A stretch of 64,000 bases of DNA from Kitasatospora sp. MMS16-BH015 (GCF_002943525.1 NZ_CP025394.1:8899859-8963858); one strand, 5' to 3'. Positions 51,659-62,760 are shown, numbered from the stretch's first letter. Numbers and translations: made by a program. Notes: generated by a model from the letters alone, not told the origin.

Positions 51659-54600
51659 CTACGCGTCCAGGACGACGTCGGTGACCGGGACGGCCTGGCA
51701 GGTGAGGGCCCCGCTCTCCGGCAGGTCGTCGGAGGGGTCCACCAGGTGGGCCACCTTCCCGTCTAGGACGGTGCAGGCGCAGCTTTCGCACTGGCCGGCG
51801 CGGCAGCCGGACGGCATGGTGACGCCGTGGCGTTCGCCCAGCTCCAGCAGGGTGCCGTCGCCCCTGTGCCAGGTGGCTGCGAGGCCGGTGCGGGCGAATC
51901 GGACGGTGAACGCGGCGTCGTCGGGGACAGGGACGTTGCGGCGGGTGGCGAGCAACTTCTCGGTGAAGACCTCGAACGGGGGGACGCCGAGGGTGTGCAG
52001 GCCCTGGGTGAGGGTTTGGAGCATGGGTGCGGGGCCGCACAGGTAGAAGCGGGCGCGCCGCTCCACGAGGGTGGGGCCGAGGGCGTCCAGGGGAATCGGT
52101 CCGAGGTGGTGATGGACGGTCAGGCGGGGGATCCGGGCGGCCAGCCGAGTGAGCCTGGTGCGGAACGCGGTCGTCGCCGCGGTGGCGTTGCCGTAGTGGA
52201 GGACCACCTCGGGCACGGTGCCGCCGTCGGCGGCCAGGGTCTCCAGGTAGCTCATGAAGGGGGTGACGCCGATGCCGCCGGCGAACATCACCACTGGGGT
52301 GTCGGTGTCGGTGGGGATCGTGAAGGTCCCGGCCGGCGCGGTCGCGTCGAGCCGGTCGCCGACGCGCATGCGCTGGTGGACGTGGGTGGAGAAGGCGCCG
52401 TCCGGGTCGTGGCGGACGGCGATGGTGTAGCCGCTGCGGTCCGGTTCCCGGGCGGGGCCGGTGAGGGAGTAGGTGCGGGTGAGGCCGGGCAGGTCCGGGC
52501 TGGCCACGACGATGTGCTGGCCGGGCCGGTAGGGAGGCGGCGCCGTCCCGTCGGCCGGCTCCAGCCGGATGGTCCGGACGCCTTCGCCGTCGGTCTCCAG
52601 GGCGGCCACGGTGAACGGCCGGGTGCCGGCCCATGACAGGTCCCCCGGAGCCGCTCGTACCTGGCAGACCGCCTCACGCAGCGGCGTCGAGCCGCTGAGC
52701 GGGTCGGTCACCGAGGAGTCCACGAGCCGGTTGAAGTTGCTGCCGTCCGCCGAGAGCGGCGCGGCGGCGGGCAGCGCGAGGTCCGGGGCGGACTGCCACC
52801 AGCCGTACTCGGCGGCCACGACTCCCGGATGGAGGGAATCGTCCACCCGGGCCCGCATCCGGATCGTCCCCAGCGGGGTGGACAGCAGCACCTCCTGGCC
52901 CGGCGCGATCCCGCGGGCGGCGGCGGTCCGCGGGTGCAGGTCGAGTCCGGGTTCGGCGGCCCGGCGGCGCAGCGAGGCCACCGACCGGTGTTGGCTGTGG
53001 ACGAACGAGCGGTGCTTCGCACAGGTCAGGACCAACGGGTAGGCGGCGCTCGTGGGCGTTGGGGCGCGGTGCTCGGGGACCGGCGGGTAGCCGTGGTCGG
53101 CCAGGAGCTCGCTGTACAGCTCCACCCGCCGGGTCGTGGTGGCGAACCCGGTGACCGTCCCGTCCGCCTGCACCCGGGCGTAGCGGTGCGGGCCGCCGTC
53201 CTGCGGGAGGCGGACGCCCCCCGGGGCGCCGCGCAGCTGGCGGGTGGTCAGGCCCAGGGGTTCCAGCTGCCAGTCCCAGGCCGCCTCGATGTCACCGTCG
53301 AAGAACTTCTCGCCCAGACCGAGCCGGCAGCCGAGGTCGAACACGAATTCCAGGTCCGAGCGGCAGCGGCCCTGCGGCGTGACGGTCCGCGGTCGCAGCT
53401 GCACCTGCTCCTGCGCGCGGCGTGAGGACTCGAAGCCGAACCGCAGTGCCTCGCGCTCGTAGGGGCTGCTCACCGGCAGCAGGAAGTCGGCGCTGGAGCT
53501 GGTCGGGGTCTCGAACAGGTCCAGGTGCACCTGGAAGTCCAGCGCGCGTAGGGCCCGCGCCGTGCGGTCGGAGCCGGGCTGCGCGACCACGAGGTTGGAG
53601 CCGAACGCGACCAGCGCCCGCACGGGGTACGGGTCGGCCTCCTCGATGGCCCGGGACACGTCCGCCATCGTCACGTAGCCGGACGCCTGCGGGCCGAGCG
53701 GGTACCGGTCGAGGCCCAGGGCCTTCTCGCGTTGCCCCGGCGGGTAGTGGGCGAGGCCGGAGGCGGAGTTGTAGGGCGGGGCCGGGGCCGGCGGATTCCC
53801 GCCCGGGGCGTCGAACGAGCCGGTGAGGGCCGACAGCGTGGCCAGTGCACGCTCGGTCTGCGAGGCGTTGGTGCTCTGCGCGACGCCGGACCAGCAGTAG
53901 TAGGACACGGCCCGGCCGGCGGCGGCGATCTCCTCGGCCAGTGCCCGGATCTCCCGTTCGGGGATCCATGTGGTCGCCGCGGCCCGGTCCGCGGGCCATC
54001 GGGCGCACGCGTCGGCGTAGTGCTGGAACGCGGGCACGCACGCGACGCTCCCCGCCGGGGTCGCCACCTCGAACGCACCGGTCAGCGCGAAGTCCTCGGG
54101 CCGGTCGGCGGCCCGCGCGGTGTCGTACACCCTCGGGCCGCCGACCGCCGTGTCCCACACGACGAAACCGTCGGCGCCGTCCACCAACTCGTCGGCGCGC
54201 AGGAAGCGGCCGGTGTCGCCGCGCACCAGCAGTGGCCCGTTTGTCCACGCGCGGACGAACTCCGCGTCGAAGGCGCCCTGCTCGATGAGCAGGTGGGCCA
54301 GCGCCAGGGCGAGGGCGGTGTCGGTGCCCGGCCGCACCCGCAGCCAGTGCTCGGCACCCAGCGCGCTGGTGGACCTGCGCGGGTCCACCACGGCGACCTT
54401 CGCACCGCGGGCATGGGCGGCAGCCAGCGGCGCGGACTGCGACAGCCAGGTCTTGGCGGGGTCGAACCCCCACAGCAGCACCAGTTCGGTGCTCTCGTAG
54501 TCCGGCGGCGGGAGTGCGCAGCCGAAGGTGTAGGTGTGCGCCACGTCCTTGTGCCAGTTGCAGATCTCCGCGCTGTACACGGTGTTGGGGCTGCCGAAGG

Positions 54601-54991
54601 AGCGGACGAGCCGCTCGATCCACTCCGTCGCGTCCGCCACGCCGGTGCCGCTGGGGGTGCCCACCGCGAACGCCACCGACTCCGGCCCCGTCTCGGCCGC
54701 GATCCGCCGGAGCCGGTCGGCGATCTCGGCCATCGCCTCCTCCCAGGAGACGGGCTGCCACCCCGGGGCCGGAGCGGACTTCGGACGGGTCCGCCGCAGC
54801 GGCGTCGTCAGCCGCCGGGAGCTGTGCGCGATCTCCGCCGCGGCCCGTCCTTTCGGACACATCGCCGCGCCGTTGGGGTGCTCCGGGTCGGGGCGCACAC
54901 CGGTGATCCGGCCGCCGGTCACCGTGTAGACGGCGCCGCACCGGGACTTGCACAGCGTGCAGAATCCGCGCTTCTCCTCGACCGGCACCAC
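51659..54991 (-). CDS. Molybdopterin oxidoreductase fused to FAD/NAD and [2Fe-2S] reductase module
   Basis: A 1110-residue fusion from GTG 54991 (AGAGAGG 5 bases upstream). Residues 1-755 are a bis-MGD molybdenum enzyme: [4Fe-4S] ligands C11, C14, C18, C45 (CPKG), and C144 in EICNWHKD as probable Mo ligand. Residues about 775-1020 are a ferredoxin-NADP-reductase-like domain with RTYSLTGPA (839-842) for FAD and GGIGVTPF for NAD. The last 80 residues are a plant-type ferredoxin (C1063, C1068, C1071, C1098). So electrons from NAD(P)H can reach Mo in one chain. It may be a nitrate or other oxyanion reductase. No chaperone gene adjoins. Confidence 0.85.
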   Translation of the reverse strand: MVPVEEKRGFCTLCKSRCGAVYTVTGGRITGVRPDPEHPNGAAMCPKGRAAAEIAHSSRRLTTPLRRTRPKSAPAPGWQPVSWEEAMAEIADRLRRIAAETGPESVAFAVGTPSGTGVADATEWIERLVRSFGSPNTVYSAEICNWHKDVAHTYTFGCALPPPDYESTELVLLWGFDPAKTWLSQSAPLAAAHARGAKVAVVDPRRSTSALGAEHWLRVRPGTDTALALALAHLLIEQGAFDAEFVRAWTNGPLLVRGDTGRFLRADELVDGADGFVVWDTAVGGPRVYDTARAADRPEDFALTGAFEVATPAGSVACVPAFQHYADACARWPADRAAATTWIPEREIRALAEEIAAAGRAVSYYCWSGVAQSTNASQTERALATLSALTGSFDAPGGNPPAPAPPYNSASGLAHYPPGQREKALGLDRYPLGPQASGYVTMADVSRAIEEADPYPVRALVAFGSNLVVAQPGSDRTARALRALDFQVHLDLFETPTSSSADFLLPVSSPYEREALRFGFESSRRAQEQVQLRPRTVTPQGRCRSDLEFVFDLGCRLGLGEKFFDGDIEAAWDWQLEPLGLTTRQLRGAPGGVRLPQDGGPHRYARVQADGTVTGFATTTRRVELYSELLADHGYPPVPEHRAPTPTSAAYPLVLTCAKHRSFVHSQHRSVASLRRRAAEPGLDLHPRTAAARGIAPGQEVLLSTPLGTIRMRARVDDSLHPGVVAAEYGWWQSAPDLALPAAAPLSADGSNFNRLVDSSVTDPLSGSTPLREAVCQVRAAPGDLSWAGTRPFTVAALETDGEGVRTIRLEPADGTAPPPYRPGQHIVVASPDLPGLTRTYSLTGPAREPDRSGYTIAVRHDPDGAFSTHVHQRMRVGDRLDATAPAGTFTIPTDTDTPVVMFAGGIGVTPFMSYLETLAADGGTVPEVVLHYGNATAATTAFRTRLTRLAARIPRLTVHHHLGPIPLDALGPTLVERRARFYLCGPAPMLQTLTQGLHTLGVPPFEVFTEKLLATRRNVPVPDDAAFTVRFARTGLAATWHRGDGTLLELGERHGVTMPSGCRAGQCESCACTVLDGKVAHLVDPSDDLPESGALTCQAVPVTDVVLDA

Positions 54992-55149
54992 TATCGCCTC
55001 TCTCCTCCGCACCAGGACCCAAGGCGCGGCTCTCGCGCCGGTAGCCCCTTGTCCATAGGACAACAGCCGGAGCCCATCGGCACCGGGCACAAGTCCTTTC
55101 CCGCCCGGGACCATGTCCCCGCGCAACCGCCCTGTTCGCCGTCGCCGGG

Positions 55150-55685
55150 GTGTTCGGCAACCTCACGTGTGCGCGGCAGCCCGCTCCGGACGAGTTCGAC
55201 CTCGGCCACGCGGTCACCGACCTGGCAGCCGTGCAGGCCGCCCTCCGCGATCGTCACCGTGTCGGGGTTGGGTGGTCGGGGGGGGTGGTGTCCGTTGTTC
55301 TTGGGGACGTGGTTGTGTTCGGTTGTCCGGTGGGGGAGGTGTGGGAGGCTCTCGCTGGTGGCCGGCCGGTGGAGTTGGAGGTCCCCCCCGGGGGGTCGTG
55401 TGCGGGGTGTCGTCCTGCGCGCGGCCGCCGCGGTGGTTTCGGTGGGGCGTCGTGCCCGGGCGGCGGTGGAGGCGGTTCGGGTGGCGCTGGCCGTGGCGGG
55501 GTTGGCGCCGTTGTGGACCAACTGGGTGTCACCGTTGGCGGTTGCTGGAGGCCGGTGGTGGTCGTCTGCCGTGTCGGCGGGACGGTTCGGGGACGGTGCT
55601 GACGGTGTGTGACGAGGTGGTGGCTCGTCAGGTGGTCGCGGCGGTGCTGGCGGCCGGTGTCGAGGTCGTTGCCGAGCGGCTCTGA
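55150..55685 (+). pseudogene. Possible frameshifted hypothetical gene
   Basis: One frame reads HAVTDLAAVQAALRDRHRV, VVSVVLGDVVVFGCPVGEVW. After the CCCCCCGGGGGG run near 55385 a second frame reads VVLRAAAAVVSVGRRARAAV. A third ends TVCDEVVARQVVAAVLAAGV at 55685. Each piece looks protein-like and helical, and together they could be one gene with two frameshifts. Not recognised; low confidence. Confidence 0.3.
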
Positions 55686-56520
55686 TGCGGCCGGGGGTGT
55701 CCTGGCCTGGGCCGGGTTCTCTGTCCCGGTCGGGCGCCGTGGTCTTCGGCCGCGCACTCGCCCGCCGGGGGTGTCTCGTCGTGGCCGGGTGGGGATCGAC
55801 GACGCGAAGGCCAGGGCTGGGTGCGTCGCAAAGGATCTGGTTGCCTTGGCTGGCTCCGGCCTTTGGGATCCGGGCGGTCTGCGACGTGGTCGTCCGTTTC
55901 GATGTGGGTGGCGAGCAGGTCCCGCAGGGCGGTGGCGGGGGCTGGTGGTGGCTTTGCCGGGTGGGGGTGGGGCCGGGTGGAGTGGGGTCCGCGATGCCGG
56001 GGCCGCCGGGCTGCCGCCGGGCTGCTGCCGGGGTGTGGCCTGGGTGTGGCCGGGCTGCCGCCGGGGTGTGGCCGGGTGATGGTGGGGCCGGTGCTGACGG
56101 GTGGTGGGGATGTCACCGGTTTGTGGTGGTGTCGTCACCGCGGAGCGGGGGCACGCCCGTCGGGTGCGGCCTTGCGGCCTGGTCCTGGCCTGGTCCTGGC
56201 CTGCGGCAGTGGTCGTGTGCTGCCGCGTGATCGTGTCCTGCGGTGGCGGCCCTGCCGGTGTCGGCGGCCTCTTGGTGCCGGAGCGCCCACTCCCTCGTGT
56301 GCCCCGGGGCCTTTCCGGGGCCCCGTCCGCTCGCTCGTGTGCCCGGCGGTCTTTCCGGGGCGGCCGTGTGCTCCGTGCCGGTGTCCGGGCCGGGGCGGCC
56401 GCGGACTCGTGGTCGGCGGTTTCCGGGCCGGCATGCCCCGGTTGTGGGTGTGCCGTGCCCCCTCCCGGATCCCGTGGCCCTCTGGTGCGGGCGGGCTCAG
56501 TCGGGCGGGTGCGAGCTGGC
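55686..56520. other. G-rich low-complexity region without clear gene
   Basis: 835 bases of G/T-skewed top strand. Frames on both strands are long only because stops are rare. No ribosome site with consistent codon use is seen. It contains the 22-bp repeat pair listed next. Confidence 0.45.
56019..56073. repeat. 22-bp repeat pair
   Basis: GGGCTGCYGCCGGGGTGTGGCC occurs at 56019-56040 and 56052-56073, with partial copies around it. Low-complexity expansion. Confidence 0.7.
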
Positions 56521-57897
56521 TCAGCCGGGGTTGGGGGTGGGGGTGAGGGTGGGGTTGGTGGTGGTCCAGGTTCCGGTGTCGGGGTTGAGGGTGAGGTCGA
56601 GGGTGAGGGTGATCGGTGCGGGGTGGTGGGGGTCGCCGGTGAGGACCTGTTCGGTGCGGCGGTCGACGGTGTAGGCGATGCCGTGGGCGGTGGCGGCGAC
56701 GTGGAAGGTGACGGGGTCGCGGGTCAGGAGGGAGCGGACGGTGACGGAGGTGATGCGGGCGTGGCGCAGGACGGTGCGGTCGGGGGTGCGGTGGGAGGTG
56801 AAGTCGAGGCTGCCGTCGTTCATGATCCACTCTTCGAGGAACCGTTCGATGGCGACTTCGAGGACGGCTCGGTCGAAGCGGGGGTCGAGGACGCTGAGGT
56901 CGGCGGCGGCGGTGTCGGCGTCGGTGGTCCAGGAGAGGTTGGTGAGGGACAGGACGTCGCTCACGCCCGCGGTGACGCTGGTTTTGGCGGCGGTTTCGAG
57001 GGTCGCTTGGCGGGCGATGTCCTTCTGGTCCCAGGCGTCGGTTTCGATGGCGTCGGTGAGGTGGTGGGCGCCTTCGGCGGCCTGTTCGACGGAGGACACG
57101 GTCCAGGTGCCGGCCTGGTTTTTGCGGAGGGTCCAGTATTCGACGGGGCGGGTGGAGTCGTCCTTGCGGGTGGCGTGGGTGCCGTCGGCGCGGCGGACGT
57201 AGTCGGTGAGGGTGGCGGTGATGCGGAAGGTGACGGTGTCGTTGGTCTCGCCGGCGCGGTTGGCGACGTTGACGAGTTCGACGTCGGGGCCGGTGAGGAT
57301 TTCCACGATGTTGGTTTCGCCGCGGGAGGCGTAGTCGTCGAGCTCCTCGGTCCACTTGGTGTAGAGGGCGGGGGAGAGGATGTCGTGCAGGGCGGCCTGG
57401 TCGTGAGCGGTCCAGGCGCGCTGGGCATCCGTGTAGAGCTGCGCCATGCGGTGCTCGAGCGCGGCGCGGTCGAAGGTGGGGTCGGTGTCGGCGAGTGCGT
57501 CGACGCGGGCCTGGATGTGGGTGGCGCGTTCGCGGGCCTGGGTGTCGGCGCGGTGCGCGGTGCGGTCGGAGGCGGTGTTCAGGCCTTCGGCGCGTCCGGC
57601 TCTGCGGCGGCGGGAGCGCAGCCACCAGATCAGGAGCAGGACGGCGACCAGGACCGCCAGTGCCGCGAGGCCGCCGGCGCCGAGTCCGAAGCCTGCGCCG
57701 AAGCCGTGGCCGAACCCGCCGCCGGTCCATCCGTGGGTTCCGCCGCCGTGGCTGCCCCCGCCCCCGCCCCCGCCTCCGCCGCCTCCGTTGAATCCGTGGC
57801 TGCCGCCCCCGCCGCGGGCGTACGCGGCGGTGGGGCCGCTCAGCGCGAGGACTCCAGCGGCCACACCCGTCAACCGACCGACACGCACCCGGGTCAT
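56521..57897 (-). CDS. Tim44-like domain membrane protein
   Basis: A 458-residue protein. Signal-like N-terminus (GRLTGVAAGVLALSGPTAAYA), then a Gly/Ser/His-rich stretch, a membrane helix at about 75-95 ending in RSRRRR, and a long soluble part. The latter has FDRAALEHRMAQLYTDAQRAW, YTKWTEELDDYA and VEYWTLRKNQAGTW as in Tim44-like lipid-binding domains. A second such unit (FDRAVLEVAIERFLEEWIMNDG) follows. It probably works at the membrane surface. Role unknown. Confidence 0.82.
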   Translation of the reverse strand: MTRVRVGRLTGVAAGVLALSGPTAAYARGGGGSHGFNGGGGGGGGGGGSHGGGTHGWTGGGFGHGFGAGFGLGAGGLAALAVLVAVLLLIWWLRSRRRRAGRAEGLNTASDRTAHRADTQARERATHIQARVDALADTDPTFDRAALEHRMAQLYTDAQRAWTAHDQAALHDILSPALYTKWTEELDDYASRGETNIVEILTGPDVELVNVANRAGETNDTVTFRITATLTDYVRRADGTHATRKDDSTRPVEYWTLRKNQAGTWTVSSVEQAAEGAHHLTDAIETDAWDQKDIARQATLETAAKTSVTAGVSDVLSLTNLSWTTDADTAAADLSVLDPRFDRAVLEVAIERFLEEWIMNDGSLDFTSHRTPDRTVLRHARITSVTVRSLLTRDPVTFHVAATAHGIAYTVDRRTEQVLTGDPHHPAPITLTLDLTLNPDTGTWTTTNPTLTPTPNPG

Positions 57898-58737
<840 letters not shown>

Positions 58738-58983
58738 GTGGCGTACGAGGACGGCAGGCCGACGGTGAGGGGTCTGGTGGCGGGGTTGCAGAACGTTTCG
58801 GGGATGGCGCTCGTGGTGCTGGTGGCGGCGTCGGTCGGCACGGCGCTGATCGCGGCTCAGCCGGTTCCGCTGCTCGCGCTGATCGTTTTCAGTGTGCTGT
58901 GGGCGGCCACGCTGGTCGCGGTGGCCGGGGCTCTGGCGCGGTGGGCGGGAGGCCGGCGCCGTCACGGTCCGCTCGCCCGCTGA
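58738..58983 (+). CDS. Small two-helix membrane protein
   Basis: An 81-residue protein from GTG 58738 (GGAGG 8 bases upstream; GTG 58723 possible). It starts with a charged AYEDGRPTVRGL segment, then two hydrophobic helices (MALVVLVAASVGTALIAA and LLALIVFSVLWAATLVAVAGAL) and a basic tail. Codon use fits. Unknown function. Confidence 0.55.
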   Translation: MAYEDGRPTVRGLVAGLQNVSGMALVVLVAASVGTALIAAQPVPLLALIVFSVLWAATLVAVAGALARWAGGRRRHGPLAR

Positions 58984-59320
58984 CGGGTGTCGGGTCCGGT
59001 GAGGGGGGTTGCGGGAGGTGCGGGTCGTGGCGGGTTCGGCGGCGGCAAGTGGTGTTGGCGGTGCGGGTCGTTTGCCCGTCTGACGTCTGACGTCTGACGT
59101 CGGGCGGGGCGGGCGGCGGGTGGCGGGTGGGCCGGCTGGTGGGTTCGGGAGTGCCGTGCCGGCGTCGTGCCTGTGGACCATGAGCCGCATGGATGGCACC
59201 AGGCGGGGCTGCCGAGGCGACGTGCTTGGCCAGCGGAGGTCACGGCCTGGGCGGTCCGGCCGGTGGCGTCCTGGCGCGCGCCTGACGTCCCCGGACCCAC
59301 CAGCCCGCCGGTCGCGGCCC
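58984..59320. other. Intergenic region
   Basis: 337 bases with the 7-bp repeat below; no gene supported. Confidence 0.45.
59081..59101. repeat. TGACGTC triple repeat
   Basis: Three head-to-tail copies of the palindrome TGACGTC at 59081-59101. Could be a regulator site or chance expansion. Confidence 0.7.
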
Positions 59321-61189
59321 TCAAACCGTATCCCGGGGCAAGGCCCGCCGAGGCCTGCCTGCCCGCCCGGGGCAGCCTTGGCCGGGCGTCAGCCGCCGAC
59401 CCGGCGCCGTGTTCTCCTCCAGCTCCACCCGGTGCTGCGGCAGCACGGCTGTCAGCTCCCGCCGCCCGGCCGGGAACCGCTGCCGGGCCGGGAATCGCTG
59501 CGCCTCGGCGGAGGTGTAGGGGCGCAGCCGCCCGGCGGCCGGCAGTGCGGCCGGACCCTGGCCGGTGACCGGATCCGCCGTCAGCGCCTTGCCGTCCCGG
59601 TCGGTGACGGTCAGCCGGTCGACGGCCGGGTGGTGCTCGGCAGCTTCGACGACGTCAGCAATCGCCCGATAGCAGGTGTCGTGTCCGGAGGCGGTGGTGA
59701 AGCGGGCCGGGGTTCCCCGGCGCAGGGCGGTGGCGTAGCGCAGGGCGGTGCCCTGGCGGCTGTGGGCGGCGCGCACGGCCAGCACCCGGAACTCGACCCG
59801 GTACCCGGCCTCCCGGAAGGCCGCCGCTCGGGTCGGGACCGTGTCGGCCCTGCCGGGGGCGACCTTCCGGGACGGTGTCGGCGCCGCGCCCGCGGACCAG
59901 GTCCTCGGCCTGCCCGGCCCACTGGGTGTGGGCCGTGCGGATGGTGGTCGCGGCGGTGCGCGGGTTCAGGCTCAGCAGGGGGGTGTGGTCGGGATAGGCT
60001 TCCTTGAATGCCCCGTTGGGGAGCCGGACGGAGCCCGGCAACGCCGCGCGGGCGGCTTCGGCGGCGGCGGTCTTGCCCGCACCGGGCTGCCCGGTCACGA
60101 ACACGGCCGTCGGCTGTCCGGACCGGCTCGGCTCGATCTGTCCGAGGGCGGGCAGGACGATGCGCCGGTACACCTGGGCGTGGTGGCTCGGGGCGAGGCG
60201 GTGGCGGTCCGTGCGGCCCGGTCGGGGATCGGACTGGGCGAGGCGTTGCACCGGCTCGGCCGGCGGCCGGGCGGAGGCGGACAAGGCGTCGGCGGACAAG
60301 GCGTCGGGGGTCGGGCGTTGCCCGGGGGTGAGCGGCCGGGTGCGCACGCGCAGTCCGGCGTCGGCGGGCCGCTGGTGGAAGCGCGTGCTCTCGGTCGCGT
60401 CCCACCGTCGTCGGTGTTCGGCGGTGAGGACGGCGGCGGCCTGCGGGGGCCGGTCCCATGCCGGACCGGGGAGGAGTTCGTTGGGTAGAGGGGGTCGAGG
60501 CCGCGGCGCACCACGCTGACCTGCTGGGCCGGGTACTCGGCCTCCGGCACCGCCGGCGGGTGCCCCAGCCTGGCGGTGCAGGCGTCGTGGTGGGCCCGGG
60601 AGACGAACCGCGCCGCGCCCTCGCCGTCGCCGTCGCCGTCGCCGAGGAAGCGTTCCAGCAGGCCGAGCCGGCTCCACGCGGGCGCCGTCGCCGCCACCAC
60701 GACCTCCACCCGGTGTCCGGCCCGGCGGTAGGCGGCCGTGTCCTCGCGCGGCTCGTGCGGGCAGGACAGCGCGGTCTCCACCACGGCGTCGAGCCGTCGG
60801 GTTCGTACCAGGTGCTCCATCGCCGCCTGCCACCGCCGGACATCGGCACGTACCCGGACATCGGCACGTACCCGGACATCGGCACGTACCCGGGCGCCGG
60901 CGGTGCGCGGGTCCTCGGCGAGCAGCCGGGCGTCGTGGGGGTGGAAGGGCTTGTAGAGGTCGGCGGCCACCCGCACCGCGCCACCACGGGTGTCGAGCGC
61001 GGCCTGGACCTGGTCGGCGGCCGTGGTCGTCCCGGCGCCGGGCTGCCCGGCCACCGGCACCACCACCGCCGGCGCCGCCTGCGCCACGGCTACGGAGGTG
61101 AAGGCAGCGGCGGTCACCTCGTCGAGGAGGCGGTCGGACACGGCTGCCTGGAGGAGCCCGGTACCCCTGTCTCGTCGGGCGTGATCCAC
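59321..61189 (-). pseudogene. Double zeta-toxin gene with two compensating frameshifts
   Basis: From GTG 61189 the first unit shows VAGQPGAGTTTAADQ (Walker A, 48-55), ADLYKPFHPHDARLL, VVETALSCPHE and AYRRAGHRVEVVV, all zeta-toxin features (UDP-GlcNAc or related kinases). Near 60483 a 1-base loss shifts the frame; in it reads VLTAEHRRRWDAT, VTGQPGAGKTAAAEAA (second Walker A), NGAFKEAYPDHTPLL and RTAHTQW. Near 59868 a second shift returns to the first frame: TRAAAFREAGYRVEFRVLAV to the stop at 59321. So two zeta kinases in tandem, about 620 residues if intact. No epsilon-type antitoxin gene seen. Confidence 0.75.
60837..60890. repeat. 18-bp tandem repeat, three copies, in the first zeta unit
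   Basis: CGGACATCGGCACGTACC three times without change. It encodes three R-V-R-A-D-V-like hexapeptides on the bottom strand. A multiple of three, so in-frame. Confidence 0.9.
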
Positions 61190-61304
61190 GGCCGGGGCAC
61201 CTGCTTTCCTGCGAGCCGGCCTGCGGTCGTGCCGGCCGCCTGCGGTCGCACCGGCCGGTGGTGGCGCCGTGTCAGGGGTTTCTGTCGGGGGTGTCGTGGG
61301 TGGG

Positions 61305-62588
61305 TCAGGGGCGGGGGCCGCCGAAGGCGCGTGGGTTGAAGCGGGTCAGGGCGAGTTCGGTGCGCAGTTCTTCCAGGCGGGTGAGGGCGGGGGTGCCGTA
61401 GAAGGTGTGGAGGAGGTCCTGGGTGAGGGTGTGGGCGCCGTAGAGGTAGGGGCGGCCGCCGGTGCGGGCGCAGGCGTGCAGGAGGCGGTTCTGGGCGCGG
61501 CGGGTGCCGGTGATGGCGGGGGTGTCGGTGAGGGGGGCGGAGGCGAAGACCCCGATGCCGTACTGGACGGGGGCCTCCAGGACGGGGGCGAGGACGAAGG
61601 GGGTGGCGGGGCGGGGGCGTCGCACGATCAGGAAGTAGAGGCTGATCAGGCTTTCGGCGAGGGCGGAGTCGGCGAGCAGGTGTTCCAGCGTGGCGGTGAA
61701 GGCGGGCAGGCCGGTTTCGTCGAGGACGTAGTCGGCCCAGAGGTTGGCGTGGGTGGGGGTGTGGAGGAGCGGGGCGAGGTGGCCGGCGACTTCGCCGTGC
61801 AGGAGGTCGGTGTAGTCGGGGAGGGTGAGGACGGGGGTGGTGAGGGTGCTTTCGTCGGCTTCGGGGGTGAGGGAGATCTGGGAGTACCAGCTCTGGCGGT
61901 CGCACATGCCGAAGTAGCCGGCGGCGTTCGGGTCGGCGGCGACGCGGGGCAGGTGGGCGGTGAGGTCGGCCAGGCCGGTGTGGGGGATGCGGGTGACGCG
62001 GGTGTGGGCGGGGCGGGCGGTGGTGCGCAGGACGGCGGTGGTGAGGTGGCCGACCTGGCCGAGGCCGCCGAGGGCGTGGCGGAACAGTTCGGGGTTCTCC
62101 TGCCGGGAGCAGGTGTGGGTGCGGCCGTGGCCGTCGACGAGTTCGATCCGGTGGACCTGGTCGATCTGGAGTCCGTGGCGGAGGGAGCCGAGGCCGAAGC
62201 CGCCGATGGACAGGGTGCCGCCGACGGTGAGGTCGAGGTAGCCGGGCAGGACCGGGACGGTGCGGCCGTGGCCGGCCAGCCAGTGTTCCAGTGCGAGCCA
62301 GGTGAGGCCGGTGGGGACTTCGACGAGGTGTTCTCCGGCGGGGGAGTCGACGAAGCGCGGTTCGGTGGCGGTGGCGGTGGCGTGGTGGGGGAGGCGGTCG
62401 TCCAGGAGGGTGCCGGCGGTGAGGGTCTGGGTGTTGCAGGAGCGGCCGTTGCCGCGGACGGCGGTGTCCTGGCCGGAGGCGGCGGCGGTGCGCATGAGCT
62501 CCTGCGGGGTGCCGTCCTGGCCGACGCGTCGGACGGTGTGCGGGACGAGGCGCAGCGAGCGGCCGAAGTCGGTGTCCGGGGTCTGCAC
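61305..62588 (-). CDS. FAD-linked oxidase (PCMH type)
   Basis: A 427-residue flavoprotein from GTG 62588 (GAGAGG 9 bases upstream). The FAD site of the PCMH/vanillyl-alcohol oxidase fold is visible: RGNGRSCNTQ (45-54), GGTLSIGGFGLGSLRHG and the following VELVDG-type strand. The C-terminal part resembles cytokinin dehydrogenase-like substrate domains. No covalent-flavin His is obvious. It oxidises an alcohol or amine of unknown nature. Confidence 0.85.
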   Translation of the reverse strand: MQTPDTDFGRSLRLVPHTVRRVGQDGTPQELMRTAAASGQDTAVRGNGRSCNTQTLTAGTLLDDRLPHHATATATEPRFVDSPAGEHLVEVPTGLTWLALEHWLAGHGRTVPVLPGYLDLTVGGTLSIGGFGLGSLRHGLQIDQVHRIELVDGHGRTHTCSRQENPELFRHALGGLGQVGHLTTAVLRTTARPAHTRVTRIPHTGLADLTAHLPRVAADPNAAGYFGMCDRQSWYSQISLTPEADESTLTTPVLTLPDYTDLLHGEVAGHLAPLLHTPTHANLWADYVLDETGLPAFTATLEHLLADSALAESLISLYFLIVRRPRPATPFVLAPVLEAPVQYGIGVFASAPLTDTPAITGTRRAQNRLLHACARTGGRPYLYGAHTLTQDLLHTFYGTPALTRLEELRTELALTRFNPRAFGGPRP

Positions 62589-62760
62589 GGGTGTCGCCCT
62601 CTCGTGGGGGTCAAGGGGGTCGTGGTGGTCCCCGGCGGGGTGCCGTGGGGCCGGCGGCCGGGGTTCGGGACCGGCGGTCCGGGGTTCGGGACCGGGGCGG
62701 TGGTGGGTGGCGGGTGACCGCCGCCGGGGTCGGGATCGTCGAGCGGTCGGCGGGCGGGGG

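Noticed and set aside
61269..62717. 482-residue Gly/Glu-rich rightward frame
   Set aside because: Antisense of the FAD-linked oxidase; the motifs are on the other strand.
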